DNA from: Candidatus Galligastranaerophilus intestinigallinarum
Lineage (GTDB): Bacteria; Cyanobacteriota; Vampirovibrionia; Gastranaerophilales; Gastranaerophilaceae
Direction: 5' to 3'
Length of the DNA stretch: 18,211 bases
NCBI GenBank assembly: GCA_018715855.1
Contig: DVKW01000073.1
Location: 1 to 18,211 of the forward strand
Shown here: one piece after another, positions 6,650 to 14,175 of the stretch
How positions within the stretch are numbered: the first letter of the stretch is position 1
Layout of the letters: each line of letters starts with the position of its first letter
Made by a program: the position numbers and the translations under genes
Notes under the pieces: model-generated
What the model was told of the DNA's origin: nothing
The model's database searches: none
The model's input: only the letters and a program-made list of their open reading frames with translations

Positions 6650-8782
6650 TTAATGTTTTTTACCTATTGCAAAAAGACCGTTTATATCAATTTTGGCTAA
6701 ATTTTCCACTGAAACCCCTTTTACAAATTTGCCGATTTCAGGCATTGTCGCACTTTTATCCAACAAGCCCAATTCTTTCATTCTTAATGTTTTGTATATT
6801 TCTCCAAGATATTCATTATAACTTGTATAGTCGGATTTTTCCATATTTTTAATTATGTCATATATTTCAGAATACTTAGAATCACTTGCCGTGATTTTGC
6901 CTGTTCTTATATCGTATGGAATATGTTCAACATCTGCAAACTCATTAACTTCAGTTCCCCTTATTTGAAGCTCGCCGTTTGCGATTGTTCCGTCATTTAA
7001 GGCATGTTTTGTATTCATTTGGCCTGATGTGTAGCCTGAATCTTTAATTGCGCCTTTTGTTTTTTGGGTAATTTTTAAATTTTTTCCTTCCTGAACTTTT
7101 GAAGGCCAAACCTGTTCACCGGATTCAAGCACTTTTGAATCTTTAAGCGCTTGTGTTTGAGAAACTATTTCAAAAGTATCATCGGCAGATATAATTTTCT
7201 TGCTTACTGCATAGTCGTATGCATCAACGATTTCTTGAATTTGTTTTTCCGTAAAATAAGATGTTATATTGTCGCCATAATTGTTTAATTCGGTAATTTT
7301 AACACTGCCTGTTTTTATTCCGTCAACAAGCTGATCTACCGCACTTTGCATTTGCCTTGTTTTAAGAGCATCTAAAATTTCATCGCTGACGCCTGACAAT
7401 GCTTTGGTTGTTTCATCGCTCAAGCCGTCATCGCCTTGCATAAATCTTACAAAATCATCGAATGAAGCCGTTACACCCTTTTGCTTGAGAGCATCTTCAA
7501 CAATTTCCGTTGCATCCGCTTGGCTTAGACGTTTCATTTGAATTCTGATGCCTAAAGCATCGCCTATTGCTTCATAGCATTCATCCATTGTTTGCAAAGG
7601 TTTACCTTTTTCTAAATTTTTCTTAGCCAATTTTGAAAAAGTTGAACTTTGGCTTTTTGCTCTTGCCGTTATAACTTCGATATCTGTTTTATTCGAAAAT
7701 GCTTTATTTATTTGTTCTGTTGCTTCATCTAATTGTCCATCAAATTGTACCGCTAAAGTTTCAGATTTTTTTGATAAATCAGACAATTTTTCCGTTTTGG
7801 CTGCAACCATATCAGGGTCTGTTATTGCTAATTCTTCATTATTTTTGTTGAAGTTATCAATATAATTTTCTGCCTGAGTTTTATTGTCAACAGCGGCACC
7901 AAGACTATCAGAATGGGTGATTTTAACTTTTTTATTTAAAGCATTTTGGCTAACACCACCTGTTATACCACCCAAAACACCGCCAAAAACTGCACCTGTT
8001 ATTGCGTTTTGCGCCGTTGTTTTAAGAAGCCCTTCAAATGTAAATTCTTCATCATCTGCAATTGTATTTACCGTATAATCAGCTGCACCTGTTACACCAC
8101 CTGTTATTGCGCCTGATGTTGCACCTTGAATTGCACCCTGTTTAACTGCTTGTTTAACCGTTTGGCCTGCAATTGGAGCTTTAATAATGCCGGCTGTAGC
8201 AGCTGAAACCATACCGTCAACTGCGCCTGTTACAGTATCTTTTAATATTTCTTTAGCATCTAAACTATCGCCTGCAACATTATTTGTTGCTCTGTCCAGT
8301 GTTTTAACACCTGCTTTTGCGGCACCGCCAATTGCAGCACCCATCAAAAGTGCGCCTGCGCCGCCCGTTGCAATGGTAATGCCTGCAGTTGCAACGCCTG
8401 TTATTGTGTTTGCAATTAAATTAACTGCACCTTCTTGTTTATCCGAAAAACTTTCAATTGTATCAAGTGCTTCTTCATAGGTTATTTCGCCTTGTTCATA
8501 TTGTTCAATTTTTTCTTGAACATCATTTGAACTTAAACCAAGGCCTGTTAAATTTTTAAAACCGTTCCAAAGTTTGCCTATTAAGCCTTGTTCATCTTGA
8601 ACTTCGCTAAAGCTTTCGTTTAATGAATTTATACCTTGATTAATTGGATTTGTTGTTTCCTGCTGTGAAAAAATTGAAACTTCACCGTTATTGGAAGCAG
8701 CTATATTTGCACTATATGTATCATTAGTTTTTGCTAATGCAAGTTTATTATATGCATCAAAATTTGTACTAAAATTTTCCAT
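6650..8782 (-). CDS. RelA/SpoT-domain protein with glycine-rich hydrophobic region, candidate toxin or effector
   Basis: This 710-residue protein has three parts. Residues 1-65 are polar and Ser/Thr/Asn-rich, with no Sec signal. Residues 118-280 are rich in Gly and Ala with repeated hydrophobic 'TGAVDGM', 'ATSGAITGGVTGAADY', 'AVFGGVLGGITGG' blocks, as in many translocated toxins. From about 365 the pattern matches a RelA/SpoT nucleotidyltransferase domain: ARAKSQSSTFSKLAKK (373-388, nucleotide-binding R374/K376/S377), GDALGIRI (407-414, metal-binding Asp408), GYTSGQMN (583-590, G-loop Tyr584), ELQIRG (604-609, catalytic Glu604) and VEHIPYD (618-624). About 170 residues separate the Asp and Tyr motifs, far more than in ordinary (p)ppGpp synthetases, so there is a helical insertion. 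There is no hydrolase, TGS or ACT domain, so it is not housekeeping Rel. Likely activities are pyrophosphate transfer to a nucleotide or to tRNA, as in Tas1 or toxSAS toxins; which one is unknown. A purine-rich GAGAGAG directly precedes the ATG. Confidence 0.85.
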   Translation of the reverse strand: MENFSTNFDAYNKLALAKTNDTYSANIAASNNGEVSIFSQQETTNPINQGINSLNESFSEVQDEQGLIGKLWNGFKNLTGLGLSSNDVQEKIEQYEQGEITYEEALDTIESFSDKQEGAVNLIANTITGVATAGITIATGGAGALLMGAAIGGAAKAGVKTLDRATNNVAGDSLDAKEILKDTVTGAVDGMVSAATAGIIKAPIAGQTVKQAVKQGAIQGATSGAITGGVTGAADYTVNTIADDEEFTFEGLLKTTAQNAITGAVFGGVLGGITGGVSQNALNKKVKITHSDSLGAAVDNKTQAENYIDNFNKNNEELAITDPDMVAAKTEKLSDLSKKSETLAVQFDGQLDEATEQINKAFSNKTDIEVITARAKSQSSTFSKLAKKNLEKGKPLQTMDECYEAIGDALGIRIQMKRLSQADATEIVEDALKQKGVTASFDDFVRFMQGDDGLSDETTKALSGVSDEILDALKTRQMQSAVDQLVDGIKTGSVKITELNNYGDNITSYFTEKQIQEIVDAYDYAVSKKIISADDTFEIVSQTQALKDSKVLESGEQVWPSKVQEGKNLKITQKTKGAIKDSGYTSGQMNTKHALNDGTIANGELQIRGTEVNEFADVEHIPYDIRTGKITASDSKYSEIYDIIKNMEKSDYTSYNEYLGEIYKTLRMKELGLLDKSATMPEIGKFVKGVSVENLAKIDINGLFAIGKKH

Positions 8783-8937
8783 ACTCTCTCAATTTTTCTC
8801 TCGTACATTAATAAAGTATATATTTTTTATATAATTGCTAAAAATTAAGACAGAATATTAAGAATGTTAAAAAAAAATTTTTAGTGTTTAACTTTTGTAG
8901 TAAACTGTACATACAAAAATTTAGCAAAAGGAAAGCA

Positions 8938-9645
8938 ATGCAAGTAAACAAAATATCATTTACGGGCGGGGGCTATTTCAACACCTATTCAAAAAATGAA
9001 ACCGAATATTATAAAAGACCGCCAAAAACAAATTCAAAAGAAACAACCGAATATTTTTATAATGTTGATAGAAAAATGCGCTCTATTCCGACAGGCTGGG
9101 ATTACATTTTTGCTATGGACAATAAAAAAAGGCAAAATTTTGCCGATTTAATAAGTTTAACTTTTAAAACAACGGATGAATTTAATTCTTATTCGCCAAG
9201 ACAAAATGAAAAAACGGCACAATATGCAATGAAAGACATTCAAGAACTTATAAGCTGTGGCGACATTTTATCGGATGATGAAAAACAGACTTTAAAAGAT
9301 AAAATAATGGGAAGTTTTGAAATTGAAGAACTTGATAAAATTCATTCAAGATTGCCCGAGAAAAAAGAAAGTGCAAAAGACAATTTAAGTTTTTTAAAAG
9401 TTTTAATGCAAGATGAAAATAAACCCTATTTTGATAAAATGAGCCCAAAAACCGCAACTTCAATTTTATCTGAAGAATATTTGGATTTTGATTATTATAT
9501 GGGCGCCCTTTCAAATTTAAAAGAAGATAGGGTTCTTGAATACCCCGAAGATGAAATAAGAGAAACAATCCATATTTATTTAACGGGTAAAACCCTTAAT
9601 TATGATGATAGTGTAGAAACTTATGACAGAAATATTTCATTTTAA
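8938..9645 (+). CDS. 'ISFTG'-tagged protein of unknown function
   Basis: The best start is the ATG at 8938, which follows AAAGGAAAG; an upstream ATG at 8884 would add 18 residues of poor quality. The 235-residue product begins MQVNKISFTGGGYF, sharing the short Ile-Ser-Phe-x-Gly start with the small protein at 6156-6593 although the rest is unrelated. The body is charged and mostly helical ('DDEKQTLKDKIMGSFEIEEL', 'KESAKDNLSFLKVLMQDE', 'ATSILSEEYLDFDYYMGALS') with aromatic-rich patches. I find no catalytic motif, membrane span or Sec signal and do not recognise a family. It is divergent from the RelA/SpoT-domain gene across a 155-base AT-rich spacer, so it may share regulation with it. It ends at a hairpin shared with the oxaloacetate decarboxylase operon. 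Confidence 0.82.
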   Translation: MQVNKISFTGGGYFNTYSKNETEYYKRPPKTNSKETTEYFYNVDRKMRSIPTGWDYIFAMDNKKRQNFADLISLTFKTTDEFNSYSPRQNEKTAQYAMKDIQELISCGDILSDDEKQTLKDKIMGSFEIEELDKIHSRLPEKKESAKDNLSFLKVLMQDENKPYFDKMSPKTATSILSEEYLDFDYYMGALSNLKEDRVLEYPEDEIRETIHIYLTGKTLNYDDSVETYDRNISF

Positions 9646-9650
9646 GCAAT

Positions 9651-9682
9651 AAAAAAAGCGAGCAATATGCCCGCCTTTTTTT
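9651..9682. terminator. Terminator of the oxaloacetate decarboxylase operon, probably used in both directions
   Basis: On the minus strand GGCGGGC (9669-9675) pairs with GCTCGCT (9657-9663) over a 5-base loop, with seven pairs including two G-U, followed by a T run. On the plus strand the two G-U pairs become A-C mismatches, so the hairpin is built mainly for the minus-strand operon, although A and T runs flank both sides. Confidence 0.85.
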
Positions 9683-9696
9683 ATATTTTATTTTAC

Positions 9697-10869
9697 TTAT
9701 TTACACATTGAAAGCAAAATGCCTGCAGCAACTGCTGAACCTATAACGCCTGATACGTTCGGACCCATAGCGTGCATTAACAAGTAGTTTTGGCTGTTTG
9801 CTTCCAAACCGACTTTGTTTGCAACCCTTGCTGCCATTGGAACTGCAGAAACACCTGCTGCACCGATAAGGGGGTTAATCGGATTTTTAGAGAATTTATT
9901 TAAAATCTTACCGAATATAACACCCATAGCTGTTGCCAAACCGAATGCAATTACACCCAAAATTAAAATAAAGAGTGTTTGAACGGTTAAGAACTGGTTT
10001 GCAGACAATTTTGAACCAACAGATAACCCTAAGAAAATAGTTACAATGTTGATAAGTTCATTTTGCATTGTTTTGGATAATCTTTCAACAACGCCGCATT
10101 CTCTGCATAAGTTACCAAAGCCAAATGCACCAACAAGAGGACATGCATCAGGCAAGAACAAAATGCAAAGGCCTAAAACAACGAGAGGAAAAACAATTTT
10201 TTCTCTTTGAGAAACTTCTCTTAATTGAACCATTTCAATTTTACGTTCTTCTTCCGTTGTTAAAAGTTTCATAATTGGCGGTTGAATTACAGGAACAAGC
10301 GCCATATATGAATAAGCGGCAACTGCAATAGCGCCCAATAATTCAGGAGCTAATTTACTTGTAACATAAATTGATGTAGGGCCGTCTGCACCGCCAATGA
10401 TACCGATTGAAGCCGCTTGCGGCATTGTGAAACCAAATACACATAACGCTAAAAGCAATGCGCCAAAAATACCAAACTGTGCAGCACCGCCTAAAAGTGC
10501 CGTTATAGGGTTTGCAATCAACGGGCCGAAGTCTGTCATAGCGCCAACACCCATAAAGATGATTAACGGGAACAAACCCTTATGAATACCTGCTTCATAA
10601 ACAATTCCTAAAAAACCTGTGGGTTCAGCAATTCCTGCTAACGGAATGTTTGATAATAAACCGCCAAATGCGATAGGCACTAAAAGCAACGGTTCAAATT
10701 GTTTTTTAATACCAAGCCACAATAAAAAGCAGCAAATAACAAGCATAATAGGATGCCCGAATTGGTGCAAAAATTGCTCAAACCCATTTAAAGAAGGGTC
10801 TGCGGGCAAAATCATATTGGCAATACCGGTTGACTGCCAAAGAGCTTTTAAACTTTCTACAAAATTCAT
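9697..10869 (-). CDS. oadB: Oxaloacetate decarboxylase beta subunit, Na+-translocating membrane pump
   Basis: The 390-residue integral membrane protein uses decarboxylation of carboxybiotin to pump Na+ outward. The sequence is a run of hydrophobic segments with family landmarks: 'PLIIFMGVGAMTDFGPL', the conserved 'IGGADGPTSIYVTSKLAPELLG' loop that contains the key Asp, 'AAYSYMALVPVIQPPIMKLL', and the C-terminal 'GAAGVSAVPMAARVANK' and 'MHAMGPNVSGVIGSAVAAG'. Length and motifs agree with OadB/GcdB/MmdB proteins. The pairing with an OadA-type alpha subunit points to oxaloacetate as substrate. It starts 12 bases after the alpha-subunit stop, with AAGGAGG placed there, so translation is probably coupled. 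It is the last gene before the terminator at 9651-9682. No gamma subunit is seen. Confidence 0.95.
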   Translation of the reverse strand: MNFVESLKALWQSTGIANMILPADPSLNGFEQFLHQFGHPIMLVICCFLLWLGIKKQFEPLLLVPIAFGGLLSNIPLAGIAEPTGFLGIVYEAGIHKGLFPLIIFMGVGAMTDFGPLIANPITALLGGAAQFGIFGALLLALCVFGFTMPQAASIGIIGGADGPTSIYVTSKLAPELLGAIAVAAYSYMALVPVIQPPIMKLLTTEEERKIEMVQLREVSQREKIVFPLVVLGLCILFLPDACPLVGAFGFGNLCRECGVVERLSKTMQNELINIVTIFLGLSVGSKLSANQFLTVQTLFILILGVIAFGLATAMGVIFGKILNKFSKNPINPLIGAAGVSAVPMAARVANKVGLEANSQNYLLMHAMGPNVSGVIGSAVAAGILLSMCK

Positions 10870-10881
10870 AGCTTGGCCTCC

Positions 10882-12675
10882 TTATCCGATAACAACCAAT
10901 GTTTGAGAGTTTTTAACCTGATCGCCTACTGAAACTTCAACTGATTTAACCGTGCCTGATTTAGGTGATTTAATTTCGGTTTCCATTTTCATAGCTTCAA
11001 GAACTAAAAGCACATCGCCTTCATCAATGTAATCGCCTTCCGAAACATTGATTTTAAGAACAGCTCCGGGGAGTGCCGCTTTAATAGGTGTGCCTTCAGA
11101 TGGTGCTACGCCTTGTTTAGCTTCAACACCTTCTTTAACGGTAATATCATAAGATTTTCCGTTAACAACAGCTTTTTGGCCTTCAATTCTAACAGAGAAT
11201 TTTTTATTGTTAACTGAAACTGTGTAGCCTTCGGGTTTTTCGCCTGCATCACAGGTTTCTTTTTTAACATCTGCATTTTTTCTAACGCCGATTTGGCCTT
11301 TGCCTTGAAGGAATAAAATACCTTTTTCTTTGCAGGTTGCTGCAATAAAGATATTTTCATCATTAACGGGCAAGCCTGCATCTTCAAGCATTTTTGTTGC
11401 AGGCGCAATACCTTTATTCGGGTCTTTTTCGTTAATTTCAAGAACGGTTTCCGTTGTCGGTTGAAGTTCTAATTGTTTGCTTGCTTCAGCAATGATTTCC
11501 TTATCGGGTTCGCAAGGAGTTTTACCGAAGTAACCAAGAACCATTTTGCCGTAACCTTCAGTAATTTTAGCCCATTTGCCAAACATAACGTTTGAATAAG
11601 CTTGTTGGAAATAGAATTGTGAAACAGGAGTTACGCTTGTTGCAAAACCGCCTTTTTCAACAACTTCTTTCATAGCGGCAACAACTTCGGGGAATCTGTC
11701 CATTGTGCCGTTATCTCTCATCATTTGAGTATTAGCAGTTAAAGCACCACCGGGGAGTGGAGATGAAATAATCATTGGGTTAACTGCCATAGCTTCAGGA
11801 GGCAAGAAGTAATCTTTCATGCAATCTTTAAAGATTTCTTCCGTTTCTAAGATTTTTTCAACGTCAATGCCCAAGTCATAATCTGTTCCTTTAAGAGCAT
11901 GCCACATTGAAACGATATCAGGTTGGCTTGTTCCGCCTGAAACAGGTTTCATAGCAAGGTCAATACCATCAGCACCGCCATCTAATGCTGCAATATATGC
12001 TTGTAAGCCTGTGCCTGCTGTTTCATGGCTGTGGAATCTGATATGAGCATCGTTGCCTAAAATTTCACGTGTTCTTTTAATTGTTTCATAAACTTTTTTA
12101 GGAGCTGATGTACCTGAAGCATCTTTAAATGCTAATGAAGTGAATGGAATGCCTGCATCTAAAATGTTTCTTAAAACTCTGATGTAAAATTCAACGTCAT
12201 GTGCGCCTGTGCAGCCAATAGGAAGTTCCATCATAGTAATTGTAACTTCGTGGTTTAAGCCGTTATCTACGATACATTGACCTGAATAAATTAAGTTATT
12301 AACATCGTTTAGAGCGTCAAAGTTTCTGATTGTTGTCATGCCGTGTTTTTTGAACATTTTTGCATGAAGGTTAATGATATCTTTTGGTTGAGAATCAAGA
12401 CCGACAACGTTAACGCCTCTTGCTAAAGTTTGAAGGTTAATATCATTGCCAACAGTTTTTCTGATTGTATCCATCATATCAAATGCATTTTCGTTGCAAT
12501 AGAAGATGGGAGATTGGAACCTTGCGCCGCCGCCAACTTCAAAATGGCGAATGCCTGCAGCAACTGCAGATTCTAAGGCAGGCAAGAAATCTTTAGTGAA
12601 AACTCTTGCGCCGTATACGGATTGGAAACCGTCACGAAATGAGGTGTCCATAACTTTAATTTGTTTTTTTGTCAT
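10882..12675 (-). CDS. oadA: Oxaloacetate decarboxylase alpha subunit with biotin carrier domain
   Basis: I start it at 12675 (597 residues): GAGG lies five bases upstream, and the longer reading to 12714 adds a poor 13-residue prefix that includes this ribosome site. The N-terminal carboxyltransferase barrel carries DTSFRDG (10-16, metal-binding Asp), KDASG (184-188, the position of the family lysine) and the metal-ligand pair HSH (215-217). A conserved PYC/OADA domain follows. From about 525 a Pro/Ala-bearing linker leads to the biotin carrier domain with EAMKMET (560-566, biotin on Lys563). The enzyme moves CO2 from oxaloacetate to biotin and hands it to the beta subunit. The first motif reads RDGFQS, whereas typical OadA has RDAHQS, so this is a divergent subgroup. 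The biotin ligase gene lies 45 bases upstream and oadB 12 bases downstream. Confidence 0.94.
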   Translation of the reverse strand: MTKKQIKVMDTSFRDGFQSVYGARVFTKDFLPALESAVAAGIRHFEVGGGARFQSPIFYCNENAFDMMDTIRKTVGNDINLQTLARGVNVVGLDSQPKDIINLHAKMFKKHGMTTIRNFDALNDVNNLIYSGQCIVDNGLNHEVTITMMELPIGCTGAHDVEFYIRVLRNILDAGIPFTSLAFKDASGTSAPKKVYETIKRTREILGNDAHIRFHSHETAGTGLQAYIAALDGGADGIDLAMKPVSGGTSQPDIVSMWHALKGTDYDLGIDVEKILETEEIFKDCMKDYFLPPEAMAVNPMIISSPLPGGALTANTQMMRDNGTMDRFPEVVAAMKEVVEKGGFATSVTPVSQFYFQQAYSNVMFGKWAKITEGYGKMVLGYFGKTPCEPDKEIIAEASKQLELQPTTETVLEINEKDPNKGIAPATKMLEDAGLPVNDENIFIAATCKEKGILFLQGKGQIGVRKNADVKKETCDAGEKPEGYTVSVNNKKFSVRIEGQKAVVNGKSYDITVKEGVEAKQGVAPSEGTPIKAALPGAVLKINVSEGDYIDEGDVLLVLEAMKMETEIKSPKSGTVKSVEVSVGDQVKNSQTLVVIG

Positions 12676-12720
12676 ATTTTCCTCTTTCTCCTTATTAAGA
12701 TTTAGTGAAAACAAATAAAT

Positions 12721-13296
12721 TTATTTAATGTACGAAAGTTCCTGTTCTAAGCCAAATTCAAGAAACTTATCATAACAATTTTCAAAATGTTCCATAAAAG
12801 AAATTAAAAATTCATCTTTTTGAACATTTTTCTTGGTTTCGTTAAATATTGAAGTTGCCGGAATATCAATGTTTAAAAGTTCTTTTTCATCTAAGTTTAA
12901 ATTAATGCCAATGCCGACAATAACACCCTTGAATTCTGACCCCAAAAAAACAGATTCCGCTAAAATTCCACAAATTTTTTTACCATTTATTAAAATATCA
13001 TTCGGAAATTTAAAATTTGAATTTATTCCGTATTCAGCCAAAACATCGGATGCAATTTTAGCTGAAAATCTTGTTAATTCGTTTAAATGTTCAATGTTTT
13101 TTGGTTTTAGAACAATTGAAATATAAATGTTTCCGCCATTATTTGAAGATGAAAACCATTTTCTTTCAAATTGCCCATGGCCATTAAATTGTATATCGGC
13201 TGAAACAACATCAAAGTCATTAAGTTCGGCAAGGTGCTTTCTTGCCCAAATATTTGTTGATTCAACGCTTTCTAATTTTATAATATTCGCATGCAT
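12721..13296 (-). CDS. birA: Biotin--protein ligase, catalytic domain only
   Basis: This 191-residue enzyme activates biotin with ATP and attaches it to a carrier lysine, here most likely Lys563 of the adjacent OadA. Motifs are 'SVESTN' near the start (the usual 'dSTN'), GHGQFERKWFS (39-49, equivalent to GRGRxGRxW), KFPNDI (96-101, usually KWPND), KKICGILAE (106-114) and GVIVGIGINLN (124-134). There is no N-terminal helix-turn-helix, so it is not a BirA repressor. The protein ends about where the small C-terminal SH3-like domain of longer ligases would begin, making it a short form. It has its own promoter, whose -10 is nine bases before the ATG, leaving almost no leader. It may also be read through from the upstream S66 peptidase gene. 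Confidence 0.92.
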   Translation of the reverse strand: MHANIIKLESVESTNIWARKHLAELNDFDVVSADIQFNGHGQFERKWFSSSNNGGNIYISIVLKPKNIEHLNELTRFSAKIASDVLAEYGINSNFKFPNDILINGKKICGILAESVFLGSEFKGVIVGIGINLNLDEKELLNIDIPATSIFNETKKNVQKDEFLISFMEHFENCYDKFLEFGLEQELSYIK

Positions 13297-13305
13297 ACCA
13301 AGTTA

Positions 13306-13335
13306 ATTATATTGCAAACAAATTTTTTTGTACAA
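13306..13335 (-). promoter_or_regulatory. Promoter of birA-oadA-oadB
   Basis: On the minus strand TTGTAC (13330-13335) is followed after 18 bases by a perfect TATAAT (13306-13311). Nine bases separate the -10 from the birA ATG, so the leader would be only a few bases and no Shine-Dalgarno is visible. Confidence 0.6.
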
Positions 13336-13341
13336 GAAAGC

Positions 13342-14133
13342 TTAAAAAGTTTTTCCGAAAGGAAGAATTAAATTATTTTTAATATGGCCTATATTTTTGT
13401 TTATTTCATAGGGAACATTTAAAAAAGAAGCAAATTCAAATTGAATTTCATCCAAATATTTGCCAGAACCTGTAAAATCGCCGAATATAATTCCCTTAAC
13501 TTTGCTTGATAAAGCTTTATTTCTTAAAATTTGGTGAAACATTTTATCTATTTTATAATCAGGTTCATTTATATCTTCCAAAAATAAAATAATATCATCT
13601 TCAGGAATATAATCTTCATTTATAGAACCGAACAATGAAACAATTGAAGCCAAATTACCGCCCCAAAGAATGCCATTTTTTAACTTTGTTTTAAAGGAAT
13701 TATTTTCTATTTCATTTTTATAGTTTTCAAATTCAAAATCATTCATATTAATAACGCCATTTACAGCCATTGGCGCATGGAATGAAGTGAGGTTAGCTTT
13801 TTTAAAAAAAGAAATTAAAAGAATTGTAATATCTGAAAAGCCAACAAAAGGCTTTTTATTGTTTTCTATTATTTTATAATCAATTTTATCAATCAGCCTT
13901 ATTGCGCCAAAACCGCCACGAGCGCAAATAATTGTATCAATTGTTTTATCCAAAAAGGCATTATGAATATCTTGAACTCTTAAATTGTCATCTCCTGCCA
14001 TATATCTGAAATTTGAATGGCAAGAAGGAAAAATAACCGCTTCAATGTTTTTATTTTCAAAAAATGTTATAACTTTTTTATCGTCAAAATTTTCTATTGA
14101 GCCCGAGGGCGCTATTATTGCAACTTTTTTCAT
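13342..14133 (-). CDS. ldcA: S66-family LD-carboxypeptidase
   Basis: This 263-residue serine peptidase would remove the terminal D-alanine from murein tetrapeptides during peptidoglycan recycling. The family start 'AIIAPSGSI' is present, followed by 'IICARGGFGAIRLID' and the nucleophile elbow FVGFSDIT (97-103) with Ser100. 'FLEDINEPDYKIDKMFHQI' (183-201) supplies Glu185, and GHIKNN (248-253) supplies His249, so the Ser-Glu-His triad is complete. The protein stops right after 'LPFGKTF', about 12 residues earlier than many relatives, which continue with one more strand; no frameshift is obvious. No signal peptide is present, so it acts in the cytoplasm. On the minus strand, TAAAAT lies exactly six bases before the ATG, suggesting a leaderless message. 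It is divergent from dnaX across 42 bases and lies 45 bases upstream of birA. Confidence 0.9.
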   Translation of the reverse strand: MKKVAIIAPSGSIENFDDKKVITFFENKNIEAVIFPSCHSNFRYMAGDDNLRVQDIHNAFLDKTIDTIICARGGFGAIRLIDKIDYKIIENNKKPFVGFSDITILLISFFKKANLTSFHAPMAVNGVINMNDFEFENYKNEIENNSFKTKLKNGILWGGNLASIVSLFGSINEDYIPEDDIILFLEDINEPDYKIDKMFHQILRNKALSSKVKGIIFGDFTGSGKYLDEIQFEFASFLNVPYEINKNIGHIKNNLILPFGKTF

Positions 14134-14139
14134 AAATTA

Positions 14140-14169
14140 ATTTTAACAAAAAAGTTTTTATAATATAAT
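14140..14169. promoter_or_regulatory. Overlapping divergent promoters of dnaX and the S66 peptidase gene, both implying leaderless mRNAs
   Basis: For dnaX, TATAAT at 14164-14169 ends six bases before its ATG, with TTAACA (14143-14148) as a -35 at a short 15-base spacing. For the minus-strand gene, TAAAAT (14140-14145) also ends six bases before its ATG; its -35 must lie over the dnaX -10 and is weak. The two promoters occupy the same 42 bases, and neither start has a Shine-Dalgarno. Confidence 0.55.
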
Positions 14170-14175
14170 AGTTCT

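Noticed and set aside
7884..8480. Plus-strand Ala/Pro-rich frames opposite the glycine-rich part of the RelA/SpoT-domain gene
   Set aside because: Their composition is the mirror of Gly/Ala codons on the coding strand; no ribosome sites or domains.
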